This document shows, in pieces, positions 37,087-49,934 of a DNA stretch of 64,000 bases. The stretch is taken from the NCBI GenBank assembly GCA_022432975.1, contig CM039509.1, forward strand, positions 29,017,834 through 29,081,833. The letters are read 5' to 3'. A program made the position numbers and the translations under genes. Under the pieces are notes generated by a model that saw nothing but the letters and a program-made list of their open reading frames with translations, had not been told where the DNA came from and did not search any database. The stretch is from Begonia masoniana. Lineage: Eukaryota > Streptophyta > Magnoliopsida > Cucurbitales > Begoniaceae. Positions within the stretch are counted from its first letter, which is position 1; each line of letters opens with the position of its first letter.

Positions 37087-40000
37087 GTACCTAAGAAGAC
37101 TACTTGATCTCTGTTTTGCAGGATGATGTGTCTCCAATAAGGAATCAGTAGTACCTGACTGGAGATGCATCCATGTTTGCTGTTGTCAACAAAAAGAAAG
37201 GAAACGTCACTTTTGGTAGAAACCAGAAGGGTAAAATTGTTGGCATCGGCAATATAGGTAATCCTGATAATATTATTATAGAAAATGTTCTGTTAGTCGA
37301 AGGTCTAAAATATAACCTGCTGAGCATCAGTCAATTATGTGATAAGGGTTACAAAGTAGTTTTTAAGAAAAATTCCTGTATTATTAAGGATATATCTAAT
37401 AGCAAGGTTCTCTTTACTGGTTTCAGGAAAGAGAATATCTATGTTATTGACTTAGATAATTTTGTTTGTGATAATGAAAAATATTTTGCTGTTAATTCTT
37501 CTAATGACTGTTGGATCTGGCATAGGAGATTAGGACACGTAGGGATGGATACCTTAGCTAAGATTACTAAGGAGAATTTAGTTAGAGGAACTCCTAAGAT
37601 ATCCTTTGAAAAGGATAAGGTCTGTGAAGCCTGCCAAATGGGCAAGCAGATCAAAAGCTCCTTTGCATCGAAGAATGCAATTTCTACATCTAAGCCTCTC
37701 TAACTCCTTCACATGGACCTCTTCGGTCCTTCAAATATAGCCAGCTTAGGAGGAAAATTCTATGCATTTGTCATTGTTGATGATTTTTCTAGATTTACTT
37801 GGGTTCACTTTCTGAAGTCTAAGGATGAGACTTTTGACACCTTTCCTAGTTTTAGGAAAAGAGTTCAAAATGAAAAGGAGCTCACCATAGTTGCTATTCG
37901 TAGTGATCATGGTGGAGAATTTGAAAATGAGAAATTTGAACTCTTGTGTCTCAAGTATGGAATTGAGCACAATTTCTCATCCCCTAGAACCCCTCAGCAA
38001 AATGGTGTTGTTGAGAGGAAAAATAGGTCTCTCCAAGAGCTAGCTCGGACTATGCTTAATGAGAATTCCCTTCCAAAATATTTCTGGGTAGAAGCTGTGT
38101 CAACAGCTTGTTATGTGCTTAATCAGGTCTCCATAAGACCTATTCTTGAGAAAACTCCCTATGAGCTTTGGAATGGTAAAACACCTTCTGTTAAGTATTT
38201 TAGAGCTTTTGGAAGCAAATGTTTCATTCTAAACACTAAGGATAACTTAGGAAAATTCGATTCCAAATCTGATCTTGGAATTTTTCTGGGTTATTCCCTT
38301 TCCAGCAAAGCTTATAGAGTATGCAATAGGAGAACTCTAGCTGTAGAGGAGTCAGTTCATGTTAACTTTGATGAGTCCCCTCAACCCACAAACAATGTGG
38401 ATGAGGATGATATTTTGGATAAACAACTGGATTCTCTTTCCTTAGAAAAGCCTAGTGATCCTCCCCATGTAGAAAAATCTCTAGAACCTTCCTCTACTTC
38501 TCTAGATATTGTTCATGTCAAGGATGAAAATCCTGCTCTTCCGAGAGATTGGAAGTATGTCAAAGATCATCCAATAGATGAAATTTTAGGTGATCCTTCT
38601 TCAGGAGTCAAGACTAGATCCTCCCTTACGAATCTCTGTGTCAATGTGGCATTTATTTCTCAGATAGAGCCTAAGAAGTTTGAGGAAGCCGAATTGGATG
38701 AAAATTGGATTGTTGCAATGCAAGATGAACTAAACCTGTTGATCATCCTATTATTGGAACTAAGTGGGTTTATAAGAATAAAATGGATGAAAATGAGATT
38801 GTAGTAAGAAACAAAGCTAGGCTAGTTGCCAAATGTTACAATCAAGAAGAAGGAATTGATTTTGAGGAAACCTTTGCACCTATAGCTAGGCTAGAATCCA
38901 TTAGAATGCTCTTAGCCTTTGCCTGCTACAAAAACTTCACACTCTTTCAAATGGATGTAAAGAGTGCTTTTTTAAATGGATATATTATGGAAGAAGTTTA
39001 TGTAGAGCAGCCCATAGGATTTGAAGACTATGCGAAACCTGATCATGTTTATAGACTTAAGAAGGCTCTTTATGGACTTAAGCAGGCTTCTAGAGCTTGG
39101 TATGATAGATTGAAGAACTTCCTTGAGGAAAAGAATTTCAAAAGGGGAAATACAGATTCAACTTTATTTACCAAGCAAAAGGATAATGACATTCTTTTAG
39201 TACAAATTTATGTTGATGACTTTATTTTTGGATCAACTAATGTAAACATGTGTAATGAATTTTCCTCCCTCATGAAAAGTGAATTTGAGATGAGTACGAT
39301 GGGGGAGTTAAAATTCTTCTTAGGGTTCCAGATCAGTCAATCTCCTGATGGAATTTTCTTCTGTCAAGAAAAGTACATTAAGGAACTTCTTAAGAAATTT
39401 GGATTAGATTCTGTCAAATCATCTAGAACTCCCATGAGTACCACAACCAAATTGGACAAAGATGAAAATGGTATAAGTGTGGACATTAAGAAATATCGTG
39501 GCATGATTGGATCCTTGTTATATCTGACTGCTAGTAGGCCAGATATTCTATTTAGTGTCTGTCTTTGTGCTAGATTCCAGGCTGCCCCTAAGGAATCTCA
39601 CTTATCTGCTGTCAAAAGAATTTTCAAATATTTAAGTGGGACTCATGATTTAGGATTATGGTATCCAAAGGGCACATCCTTTGATCTGATAGGATATTCA
39701 GATTCTGATTATGCAGGAAGTTTAGTTGATAGGAAAAGCACCAGTGGAACAGGTCAATTCCTTGGTGAATCCTTAGTTTCCTGGTACTAAAAAAAACAGA
39801 ATTCTGTTGCATTGTCAACTGCAGAAAGTGAATATATTGCTGCAGGCAGTTGCTGTGCACAAATGCTTTGGATGAAACAAACTCTAGAAGACTATAATCT
39901 GTTCTATGATAGGATTCCTATTAGGTGTGACAACACCAGTGCAATTAACATTTCCAAAAATCCTATCCAGCACTTTAGAACCAAGCATATAGATGTTAGA

Positions 40001-40159
40001 TATCACTTCATCTGTGATCATGTTCAAAGAGGTGATATATCTTTAGAATTTGTTAATTTAGTAGATCAACTAGCAGAAATCTTTACAAAACCTTTGGATG
40101 AGAAGACCTTCAATAACATAAGAGTAAGACTTGGTCTCATTAGGGTTGAAAAAATCTAA
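37087..40159 (+). pseudogene. Sirevirus-2 pol with protease active-site deletion
   Basis: Relative to Sirevirus-1, a 24-base in-frame gap removes the DSGCSRHM protease motif (about 37155), leaving QxYL joined to TGD. TAA at 37701-37703 precedes the integrase core ([10 protein letters not shown] near 37900). A deletion near 38737 shifts the frame before RT. RT follows from 38783 with [12 protein letters not shown] and YVDDFIFG near 39210. RNase H has GYSDSDYAG, a TAA at 39788-39790, then TAESEYIAAG. It cannot give an active polyprotein. Confidence 0.93.
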
Positions 40160-40329
40160 GATTCTTTCTTTGTTTGGAAAATTCCCAAGTGTTATAGCAC
40201 TTCCTTCTGTGAAGGCATCGGTAGATGCTGTGTTTTTTCAATAGGCATCAGATGATGTTTTGATACCGGTAGGTATCGGCAGATGCATATTTTTCGAAGG
40301 CATCGAAAGATGTATTTTTAATCTGCCGA

Positions 40330-40406
40330 CACGTGTGTCTCATCAGGCTTATCGGTCTTACACGTGTGACTCCCTCGCGTCGGGCGATGCCCTATTCTCT
40401 TTTAAA
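40330..40406 (+). promoter_or_regulatory. Promoter-like module before the Sirevirus-2 3' ORF
   Basis: Two CACGTG sites (40330-40335, 40361-40366), GGGCGATGCCC (40382-40392) and TTTTAAA (40400-40406) precede ATG 40502 by about 96 bases. The same ordered set stands before the Sirevirus-1 3' ORF. Just upstream (40214-40330) are CATCGGTAGATG, ACCGGTAGG and CTGCCGAC motifs that echo the LTR array. Confidence 0.5.
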
Positions 40407-40501
40407 CTCTGTTTCTTCTCAAAGACGCTTCACATTTCGCGCTCTTTCTGAAAAACCCCTGCCCTACCAGTTCTCTCTCTCTCGCAAGTTCTATTCCTTC
40501 A

Positions 40502-42586
40502 ATGGAGTTTCCGGGTTCATCTTCTCGCGCTGCTCAGGCACCGGCCAAGAAGAAGGCCAAAGTTTTAGCACGTCCTCCCCGAGAGATTCCTCGTGCCAAA
40601 GAGTGGCCATCTCTCTTCTTTCTCTCTAAGGCTGCTGAGTTAAGGTACCATGACGACTATAGGTACAAAACTTTAATTCCCAGTCGAGGTATTTACTTTG
40701 ATGACTTAGCAGGTATGGATATTATAGAACCCTTGAAGGATCTTGGGTTGTTAGGATTATTTGAAGTCGAATCGTATTATTACCCAGAGGCAATCAGAAT
40801 GTTCTATGTAAATATGAGTTTTACTTCGGATTTCACTATTATAAGGAGCTATGTGTATAGCAAACACATAGAGATTACCCCCCAGTACATAAATGCCCTT
40901 CTGGAAGTTTCCCATTTAGATAGCTGCACCTATAAGTATGTATCTGGCACCGAGCCTCCTTTCTTCGGAACCTTTGATGGTGAAAGCTTTCTTCAGCTTA
41001 TTGTGCTTGACCCTAATCATTCTCCTGATCCTCTTAAAGGTAAACACCTGACCGCAAGGGCCAGGTCAGATGATAGGGTACAATATTGTTCCTAAGGGTG
41101 GTCATCATGACGAAGTGAGTGCAATGGATCTGTTTGTTCAGTTTGCACTTTACAATAAGACCCCCTTCAATCTTGGATATGTAGTGGTTCGAATGATGAT
41201 TCAAGCTATAACATCCAGGGCTACCTCCTTCCCCTACAACCTGCTTCTCATGAGGATTTTTATGCAACTCGAGGTTGTATTTCCAGAGGATGAAGACCCC
41301 TTTCGTCTTCAACCCACATGTTATTATTCCAAGACCACTCTGAGCAAAATGGGAATAAAGAGAACAAGATCAGGGGAGCTTGTTTTGAATGCTCCTAAGG
41401 GAAATACTGCTAAGGCCGCAGTTGCCAAAAAGGGGAAAAAACAACTTATCTTGCCAGAAGAGTCCACTGCTGAAGGAGGGGATGACTCTGAGCTACCTGT
41501 TTTTTGTAATTCTCCTTCTCAATCTCAGGCTTCTAGCTTCCAACCTCCTCCTCTTGTGCGAAGGCGTCGTGCCCCTATCTCTAGAGCCCATGTTTCAGAG
41601 GCCATCTCTACTCCTTCATCTGTACCTCTTCTACCCCTTCCAGAGAATCCTCCATCTCCTCCACCTGCCCTTCTATTACCGGCCCTGCCTCCTGCTTCTC
41701 CATCTCCAGTCCAACAGGATATTTCTCCTTCATCACCAGTCCAACCATCTCCTTCAGTCCACTTACCTCCTCGAAGTCCAACTACTTCTCAAGTCCCAAT
41801 CCCTTCACCTCCTTCACCTGCACTTTTGATGCCTTCACTACCTGCCCTTCCACCTATCCCCCTCATTCCTCAAGTACCAGTATTCTCACCCATTCCCTCA
41901 ATACCACCTGCCACTCCTCTAACTTACCAGAGGAGATTTTCGATGAGTGAGTCTCAGTATAATGAGTTGAAGACTTCTATTGACCGCATTGAGACAGCTC
42001 TCAGTTCCATTGAAAGTCGGTTTGAACAGTCTCTTGATGCCAAGCTAGCCAAGAATCAAATAGACATACAGAACGATTTAGATACCGGTCTTGGTTTGTT
42101 GACTCAGAAACTGGATGCTGATAGGCGCATTGTCGCCAGGGAACTTGAGTCACTCAAATCCTCAATTGACAATCTGAATCCCGAACCAGAACCTGAACCA
42201 TCTAGTTCTGATAGTGTTCCAGAGGCCTGCTTTGTAGATTGGTTTCTTCCATTTTCCCGGCCTGAAGTTTATGATGATGTGCATTTCATGTCGATGGATC
42301 TTCAGGGGCTGAATTTGGATTCTCTCCTCCTGATGCGTCTACTGCTGGTCCTTCTGTCGAAACTCCTCCATGTATGGACATGGTGGTGTATCAAGGCCCC
42401 TCTACCTCTGCTGCTCCTCAGCCAGCGACTACTCCTTGCCTGGAACTCGTGCCTTATCAACCACCCATCTTTCTTGATATTCACACACTTCCAGCCCTTG
42501 TAGATGCTTATCTTAATTCGAACTGTGAAGTGCCCGCTTGGATTAGCCAAGCTTTTTGGACACATTTTGTAGCATTCTTTAAATAG
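40502..42586 (+). pseudogene. Sirevirus-2 extra 3' ORF (env-like position)
   Basis: This is the homologue of 17880-20200. ATG 40502 starts a basic leader, then the conserved domain (RYHDDYRYKTLIPSRG, IEPLKDLGLLGLF, AIRMFYVNMSF), KKGKKQLILPEES, a Pro/Ser-rich region, then YQRRFSMSESQYNELKTSID with heptad-like spacing, and a C-terminal block with MDMVVYQG ending in WTHFVAFFK and TAG. A deletion near 41060 and another near 42300 shift the frame. Homology on both sides of the breaks shows the ancestral ORF was about 700 residues. Function is not known. Confidence 0.8.
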
Positions 42587-42704
42587 ATGCTTCTCTTTGT
42601 AAACAATTTTTTTTTTGAATTCTACTTACATCTTTCTCTATTGTTTCTCTTCTTTGTGATGAATGCATTGGTTCTGCTGTCTCTCTCTCTGATTGTTTTT
42701 TATA

Positions 42705-42969
42705 ATGTCAATGGGGGAGAATATATTTGATTGATGATTGATATGCATGTGTACTTAGTTATTGTTACTATTGATGATTGATATGCATGTGTACTTAGTT
42801 ATTGTTACTATGATTTGGATATACACACTTTGGAGAAAACTGTAATCTGGATATCTATATGTTTTTGAAAATCTGGATTATATGCTTTTTGCTATGGGGA
42901 AGCTAGGATTATGGGGGAGAGTTATACTTAATCAAATTTATAGGTTGTCATCATCAAAAAGGGGGAGAT
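42705..42969 (+). promoter_or_regulatory. Multiple polypurine tracts and a 40-bp duplication, Sirevirus-2
   Basis: Purine tracts GGGGGAGA occur at about 42713, 42914 and finally AAAAAGGGGGAGAT up to 42969 before the LTR. A variant GGGGAAGC is near 42897. A 40-bp unit starting TTGATGATTGATATGCATG is exactly repeated at 42731-42770 and 42771-42810, not present in Sirevirus-1. Confidence 0.8.
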
Positions 42970-44445
42970 TGTTGACTTAAATGATGTTTAAGTCTAAATA
43001 TGTTTTTGATGATGTATTTGAATGGTTAATATTGTAATTTGATTATGTTAAGTGAATGAGAATAACGAATATGCATTAGTGTTTAATCTGTTGGAAATGC
43101 CCTTGGAAAGGGTATTTTAGTTGTTTAACAATCGTGATTAAGTGTACAGGGCTGAAAACTCATCTGCCGATGAGTTGTTAAAAATAGACATATACCGATC
43201 GCTAAACGACAAAGCAAAGAAGGCTTCTGCCGATGGCCTTCATCTACCGATCGATAAAAGGACAAAAGAAGAAGTCATTCAAAGCCTACTTCAACCGATC
43301 GCTAGACGACATATACCGATGGAGTTTAATGGTGCTTCTGCCGATGGCTTTGTCAAGATACTCATACCAATGGCGTGTGAAGTTACACATGCCGATGGCA
43401 GTTCAGCGCTAATGCTTGTACCGATGGATTCTCAACGTGCATCTGCCGATGGAGTTCAAAACTTGCATCTGCCGATCGTGTTTGAAGATACATCTGCCGA
43501 TGGCGTTTGAAGATACATCTACCGATGGCGCTGTTAGGCTTGCATCTGCCGATGTCGTTTGAAGATACATCTGTCGATGGCGCTGTTAAGCGTGCACCTG
43601 CCGATGAAGTTCAAGATACACCTGCCGATGGTTTTTCAAGCTGCATCTGCCGATGACTTTCAAGCTGCATCTGCCGATGGCTTACAAGTTGCATCTGTCG
43701 ATGGAATTCAAAGCATGCACCGCCGAATGAATTAAAGCTGCTTCCACCAATGATCTTCCGCTAGAATTCAAAATAGCCGCGAAGCTACAGTGACGTCGTT
43801 TTCAGTATTAACTCCATAACTTTAATGGTGACGACGACTTGCAACTACAGACGGCAACGGCTACCTGATCTAGTACGGATGCTTCCCAACGGTAACATTT
43901 TCCATTTGAAGAAAGAAACATTCAATTCTGAGCTGAGAAATAAGACAGAGTATTTAAGCCAAGGTTAGAGCACGAAGATCCAATTTTTGCAAATTTTTTA
44001 TTGAGCCCTAACGTGCGAATCATACTCTGTATTCTCTATCTACATCTCTCTATTCCAAAACTTGAGATTTTATTTTGAGAGTTGGTAGATTAGCGTAATC
44101 TGTCATTCAAATCTAAAAACCCTGTAAGGCAGTGGATTGACGCCCGTAAAGTTCAATCCAGGATTGTGTAAGGCTGTGGATCGAAGCCTGCAAAGTTCGA
44201 TCAGCATTTCTCGTTGAGGAGAAGTAAGGAATCTTCAAGGGGGAGCCTTGGAGCGTGGACGTAGGCAGTTTGGCCGAACCAGGTTAAAATCTGTGGTGTT
44301 GAATTTCTCTCTCTCTCGTCACTTTATTTAGTTGTCTGCTATTATTAATCTATAAGTTGCTTATTCAATAGAGAAATTTGGTTAGATTTGAAATTAAATT
44401 AAAAAGGTCTAATTCACCCCCCTCTTAGATAATCTCGATCCTACA
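42970..44445 (+). repeat. Sirevirus-2 3' LTR (1476 bp)
   Basis: It begins TGTTGACTTAAATGATG and ends CGATCCTACA. The degenerate array of CATCTGCCGATGG-type units fills about 43157-43760, with GATCGCTAAACGACAAAG variants near its start. The TATA box is at 43951-43958. Confidence 0.95.
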
Positions 44446-45639
44446 GTTTAGGGTTAAGGTATTTTGAGAAAACTCACTGTTTTTGGATGAAGACACGTTG
44501 GTTTGTTTTCTAAAGGTTTGAATGGAGTTTGCTGCATATTCTACTAAGTTATTAGTTAGCATTTGCAGCTCTGTTTATTTTCTTTGCGTGCATGTTTTAG
44601 GTCCGTGCATAACCGAGACGTTCGAGATTTTCAACTCTACAGCAACAGATAAGTTCATACGTATAGGTTTGGCCCTTAAGGCCCTACAATACGGAGGTAC
44701 TAGGTTTTATGTTGTCGGGATTTCTGTCGGGTAGTTAAACCATAGGTTACGTTTTAGGTTAAGTGTGTTTTGTTTTATATCCTGCTTATTATTCTGTCGC
44801 ATGTCTATGAATGTTCATGCATACACGTTTTCTCTGAAAGTCATGAAAATATTTTCTGCACACGGTTTGAAGTTAAGTAAGATAAAACCTGTAATGAAAT
44901 GTATGGTTAAGTGTGGACGAGGACTGACATCCTGTCATGTACTCCTGTTATGTCCTGTTGTGGCATGTACTCCTGTTGCGCCAGCTCTTCTTCCCACTTA
45001 TACCTTCCTGTTCAGTGAAATGTAATGTCATGTAATGCAATGTTCATGTATTTGAAATGTTCATGCATAGCACGTGCATCACTTTGCATTGTACGTTCTT
45101 ACTGAGCTCTAGGCTCATAGTTGAACTCCCTGTTGTAGGTATGGATCCTTTAGATAAGGACATTGTGCCTCAAGATGACGATCTGATGTAGTTGGTGGAT
45201 CGAGCTTATGGGGGGTTGGTTGTTGCAGTCAGACAAGAGTTAACCCTGTAAGAATGTATTTTCTAAAGTTATGCCAAGTTCTGTATCGTCTTTTGAAGTT
45301 TTAAAACATTTGAAGTGTAGGGTCAGTACTGTAGGTTTAGTTCTGTATCGATGTCTAAAACCTCTGTATTTGACAGTTGTACATATATTTCGAAATGTTT
45401 TGAAAACATTCTGGAACTGCTTGAGTTCTCCCTTTTTAGGTTTTGCATGGATGGTCTCGAATTTTAGAGCTATCCATGCAGTTTGTTTTCTTGAATCTGT
45501 CATTTGTAAAGCATGTATTACAATTTTGTTTTGAATCGGGTTTTGAGGGTTTAAAACTTTTATGCCTTCTGTTTTATACTCCCTGTTTATACGTCTTCCT
45601 GTTAAAAGTTGTCAAATTCTGCCTTCAAAATCACCTCTA

Positions 45640-46090
45640 CCGCTGCTTTAAAAGCACATCCACTGCTGTCCTTTAAAATCACATCTACCGCTACCCTTTT
45701 AAATGCACATTCACCGCTGCCTTTAAAATTACATCCACCGCTGCCTTTAAGTTCACTTTCATCGGTGAACAGTTCATTTCTACCTGTAGTTCACTTCCAC
45801 CGGTGAACAGTTCATTTCTGCCTGTAGTTCACTTCCACCAGTGAACAATTCATTTTCGCCTGTAGTTCACTTCTACTGGTGAACAGTTCGTTTTCGCCCA
45901 GTTTATTTACATCTTCCGCCTGACGTCATTCATCCACATCTTCCGCCCAGTTTAGCTACATCTTCCGCCTGACGTCATCTGCCCACATCTTCTGTCTGAT
46001 GTCATCTGCCCACATCTTCCGCCCAGTTCACTACATCCTCCGCCTGATGTAATCTGCCTAATTCTCCGCCCCGTCTTATTTACTCCTTCT
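45640..46090. repeat. Degenerate motif array within the solo LTR
   Basis: Three types of units follow each other: ACATC.ACCGCTGCCTTT (four times), a 38-bp unit with TTCACTTCCACCGGTGAACA (four times), and ACATCTTCCGCC followed by TGACGTCATC (several times). TGACGTCA palindromes, a bZIP-type core, lie at 45921-45928 and 45970-45977. The vocabulary resembles the Sirevirus LTR arrays although the LTR is of another superfamily. Confidence 0.8.
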
Positions 46091-46542
46091 GCCATAGATC
46101 ACCCGATTCCGATATTCACTGTTGCCTTTCTTTCAATATGCCTTTCAGTTTATATTTCTCATTTATTTTTACTGCATGTATTTTATCACGTTTCCTTCTG
46201 CATGTCCGTCGCCCACCCAGCCTTTTATTTAAACGTTCAAAGTGTTCTGTCTCCCTGTTTTCTTCAGTCTTCTATTTCTGTGGTACAAAAATTAATGTCT
46301 TTTGATTCTGTTTCAATATTCTGTCTTCACCATTTTTATTTCTCCTTGCCCTCTGTCTCCCTGTTTTACTCCTACAATTTATTTTGGAAGTCTGGTTTTT
46401 AATCATGTCTTTCCAGCCCTCAACCTAGAGAAGGTCTTCTCTGTGTAAAGTTTTAAAGTTAAAAAAAAAAAATATGTGTCGTTATCTGTTAAATGTCCGG
46501 AGTGATGGCTCCTCGGCCCCGATCGGGTCGGGGGCTGTCACA

Positions 46543-48253
46543 AAATATAGATAGCGGCATTAAATTTATACTAGCACCCAAATCACATAATGCTCGCTCA
46601 AAAATAGACTCCCCAATTGCACATGGGATGGTGAAAATTACTAGATTTTTCAATTTTTTTGGAAGCTTTTGTTGTATAATAGCGCTACATTCCTTCGTCA
46701 AAGTGATCATACTGCCTTCTTTGATCTTACGCTTATGGGACAAAATATCTTTCAGAAACTTTGCATATTTCGGCATTTGCTCGAGGGCCTCTGCGAATGG
46801 AATGTTGATGTGGAGCTTTTTGAAGACATCAAGGAATTTAGAAAACTGATTATCAAGCTTCACATTCTTTAGTCTTTTTGGAAACGGCACTTGAGGTGGA
46901 ATTGTTTGTATTGGCCAAGGATAAGATGGTAAAGACCTTTGAGCTTCATTTTCATTTGAACCCCCATTATCAAATTTAGGCACACTTGGCTCTTTTTTGC
47001 ACCGGTTCAATTACTGTTCCATTTCGAGTGGTAATGGCATTATTATGCTCTTTTGGATTGACTTCAGTGTTACTTGGTAGCAAGCCTTGCGACCTTCCAT
47101 TTATGATACTAGCAAATTGGCCAAGTTGATTGTCAAGACTTTGAATTTGGGCCGATTGATTCTGCATCACCATATGAGTTTCGGTCATAAATTGCATAAA
47201 GGCTACCTCGAGATCATTTTTCTTCTCAGCTTGTTGAGATGGACCCGATTGCAATGGTTGAGGCATAGTGTTTTGAGAATTCTGCCATGAGAAATTAGGA
47301 TGTTGTCGCCACCCTGGATGATAAGTGTTTGAGTTGGGATTTACTTGCCGATTAAAATTCCTCATGTAGTTAACTTGTTCTGCAGATGTATTCGACATAA
47401 GATTTCCCTTTTGGCATTCTTCACTCTGATGTGGTCTCTGACACCATTGACAATTAACCATTGGCACTTTCCCCACATCAGTCGCCATATGAGATTCTTG
47501 TAACTGTTTAGCCAACGAAGCAACTTGTAGTGTCAAGGCTTTCATAGCTTCAAGTTCTGGGGTTCCGGTTGTACGCTTCATAATTGTGCGCTCCACAGGA
47601 CACTGGTCATTATTAAGTGCTAATTCCTCCAATAGATCATAAGCTGCTTCCTCAGTTTTTCTCATTAAAGCACTATCGGTGGCTGCATTCACCAGAGTTT
47701 TAGTAGATACTAACAATCCCACATAGAAAGTTTGAATATGCATCCACTTCGGTAGGCCATGGTTTGGGCATGTTCTCAGCATATCCTTAAATCTCGCCCA
47801 TGCCTCATATAACTTTTTCTCATCGAATTAACTGAAGTTGATGATATCATTGCGGAGTTTAGCAGTCTTCTCAAAGGGAAAGAACTTAGAAAAGAACTTC
47901 TGGCATAATTCTTCCCATGTAGTAATAAAGTTGGCCGGCAAAGAGTTAAGCCAATTCTTTGCTCGATCCCGTAATGAGAACGGAAATAAACGTAGTCTCA
48001 CTGCATCATCCCCCACGTTGGGGAATCTAAATGTGTCACATGCTTCCAAAAAATTCTCAATATGATCTTTGGGGTTCTCAGAAGGAAGTCCATTGAACTG
48101 AGACTGTTGAATCATATGCAAGGTGTCTGGCTTGATTTCAAAATTTGCTGCAATAGCCGGTTTCCGAATAGCTGAATGAATCCCGGATACAGTAGGTACA
48201 ACGTAGTCCAGCAAGGTCCGGTTCTCAACATTGTCTTCCCCATTATCTCCCAT
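46543..48253 (-). pseudogene. Athila-type gag and start of protease
   Basis: From ATG 48251-48253, a gag domain (HMIQQSQFNGLPSENPKDHI, RLRLFPFSLRDRAKNWLNSL, TTWEELCQKFFSKFFPFEKT) is followed by a TAA at 47828-47830. It continues in frame (FKDMLRTCPNHGLPKWMHI) to about 47010. A one-base gain in an A run near 47006 shifts to the frame of KEPSVPKFDNGG. There the protease starts, with ALCDLGASINLMPLSIF, and is cut at 46543 by the solo LTR and resumes at 31331. A CCHC-like CQWCQRPHQSEEC is present near 47400. Confidence 0.92.
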
Positions 48254-48453
48254 GATGGCACTCGCTTGTTAAATAACTTCTCTTCTCTCTTTACGATTTT
48301 GTCGACACGTACGCTCGATCTCAAGATTAAGCGGGATAAGATTAGCGTTTTCCGCTTTACGCATGCACCTGAAAATAACACAAAAATAAAGAAATAAACT
48401 AAAAAGAATTCAAAATAAAACTAAAAATAATTAATTCGATATTAATAATAAAG

Positions 48454-48471
48454 TCCCCGGCAATGACGCCA
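48454..48471 (-). promoter_or_regulatory. Primer-binding site, tRNA-Asp type
   Basis: Minus-strand TGGCGTCATTGCCGGGGA lies nine bases inside the 5' LTR. Athila/Tat elements characteristically use tRNA-Asp; a C to T-type difference from the usual TGGCGCC start is visible. Confidence 0.8.
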
Positions 48472-48480
48472 AAAACTTGT

Positions 48481-49820
48481 TGTGAAAATTATTTCGCAAG
48501 TGTACGAGTCACAACAAGTAATAAAATGATAAGTAGAATGTCGAACCCACGAGGACTTGTTAATTAATAATCAAATTTATTAAGTTTAATTCTAAATTGA
48601 ACACACATTTTAAGGTTTCAAGAATTGAAATTAAATTAAACAACCAAAACAATTAAAATAAACTAATGTAAAATATTGAAACAGATAAAATGAGATTAAA
48701 TCTAATTAATAAAAGCCTAGGTACTACGATTTCACCAAGACAACATTTATTTCATTCCGTCCTAATTATATTCATAAGTATTCCCCCTATGTTGATGATC
48801 GATTTCACTAAATTCTAATACAATCTCTCTCAAACATTTCTTAGTTTATCTGATTAATGGGTTATCACTTCTCAGTCTCAAATCCTACATTAATCAAATA
48901 CAATTAAATTGAGAAATCACAATGATCACATCAATACCTTAACTATCTCTAGCCTACGTATATTTATAACATTAATTTTAGTGCTCGGGTGTTTATCACC
49001 TCTCAGTCTCAAAACAACCCAAAAAATCAAGTAAAGATTGGCCAGAAATTTACAAGCTTTAAGAACAGAAATCAAATGCGTCAACAATATTGGAAGAAAT
49101 ACTTATTGAATTTAATTAAACAAAGAAATAGAAAATAAACATCGTCTGGCTACATCGTAGCCCTAGAAGAGAAATTTAGTTCATGCTAGAATAAAGAGAA
49201 ACAATAAAAATAATAAAGATGTTCATAGTTCAGAAGAGAAAGGGAAAGAAAAACTATACTGAAATTTAGTTCTCGAAGCTCTCGCTCCGATCCGATCTCC
49301 GTCTCGCTAGAGCTTCTCTCAATGATAGTCTCCCTCTCTTGCCAGGGCTCGTTCTGAATGATGCTCTTTCATAGTTAGTTAACCTAATTCTTAATTAATC
49401 TGAAGCCCACAATCAATCTCAACGGTTGAGATTAAAACAGATTAAAACAATTAAAATAGCCAAATGGTTGGGATTCTTTCTGCTTTCCTTAAAATCCCGC
49501 TTCAGCCTATCAATCATCTAAAATGGCCGATCGATCGGCCACACTTTCTGCTTTTCGTTAAATACCATTTCAGTCAATCGATTGCGAGATGTGGGCGATC
49601 GATCGGCTAGTCTTCTGTTCACCGCCACACGTTGATATTTTTATTTCATTATTTTTCTTCATTCTGTACTATATTTATTCTTCGTTGATGCTTAACCTAT
49701 TAGATTTAATCTTATCTGCACACTTACACCAGAAATGTTAAATTCATTCAAATGCTTGAGAAAAACTTATCGAATCAAGATTAAAGAATTCGAATAAGTG
49801 TGTAAAATACACACTTATCA
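48481..49820 (-). repeat. Athila-type 5' LTR (1340 bp)
   Basis: It aligns end to end with 25904-27223 with many scattered substitutions, more than the Sirevirus LTR pairs show, consistent with this being the older insertion. It lacks the 1062-bp duplication seen at the other end. Confidence 0.93.
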
Positions 49821-49934
49821 TTTACGCACAATTTTGATGTGCTGAAAGTCATCAAAATCACACTTTAATTTGATAGTGTTCTACGATATTGGTCTACAAT
49901 CAACTATAGGTCTGGAATAGTGGACTTTTGACCC

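Larger units (their letters stand above)
31799..44445 (+). mobile_element. Sirevirus-2 (Ty1/copia), complete but inactive
   Basis: LTRs 31799-35464 and 42970-44445, target duplication GTTTA at 31794-31798 and 44446-44450. PBS TTGGTATCAGAG follows the 5' LTR at 35466 and a PPT precedes the 3' LTR. Gene order is as in Sirevirus-1 and the proteins are clearly homologous, but the LTRs differ enough to be a separate family. I count five LTR mismatches in the first ~190 bases, so it looks older than Sirevirus-1. Confidence 0.95.
31332..46542. mobile_element. Gypsy-type solo LTR (split by Sirevirus-2)
   Basis: Ends are TGTAACACCTGGC at 31332 and GGGGGCTGTCACA at 46542, flanked by AAATA at 31327-31331 and 46543-46547. 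Its own sequence is 31332-31798 plus 44451-46542, about 2.56 kb. No PBS, PPT or gag-pol is present, so it is a single LTR left after LTR-LTR recombination. The TGTAACACC/TGTCACA ends suggest a chromovirus-type LTR. The small ORFs at 44522-45806 have no recognisable domain. Confidence 0.88.

Noticed and set aside
44522..45806. Several plus-strand ORFs of 60-90 codons
   Set aside because: They lie in the solo LTR and have no domain; lengths are within chance expectation.
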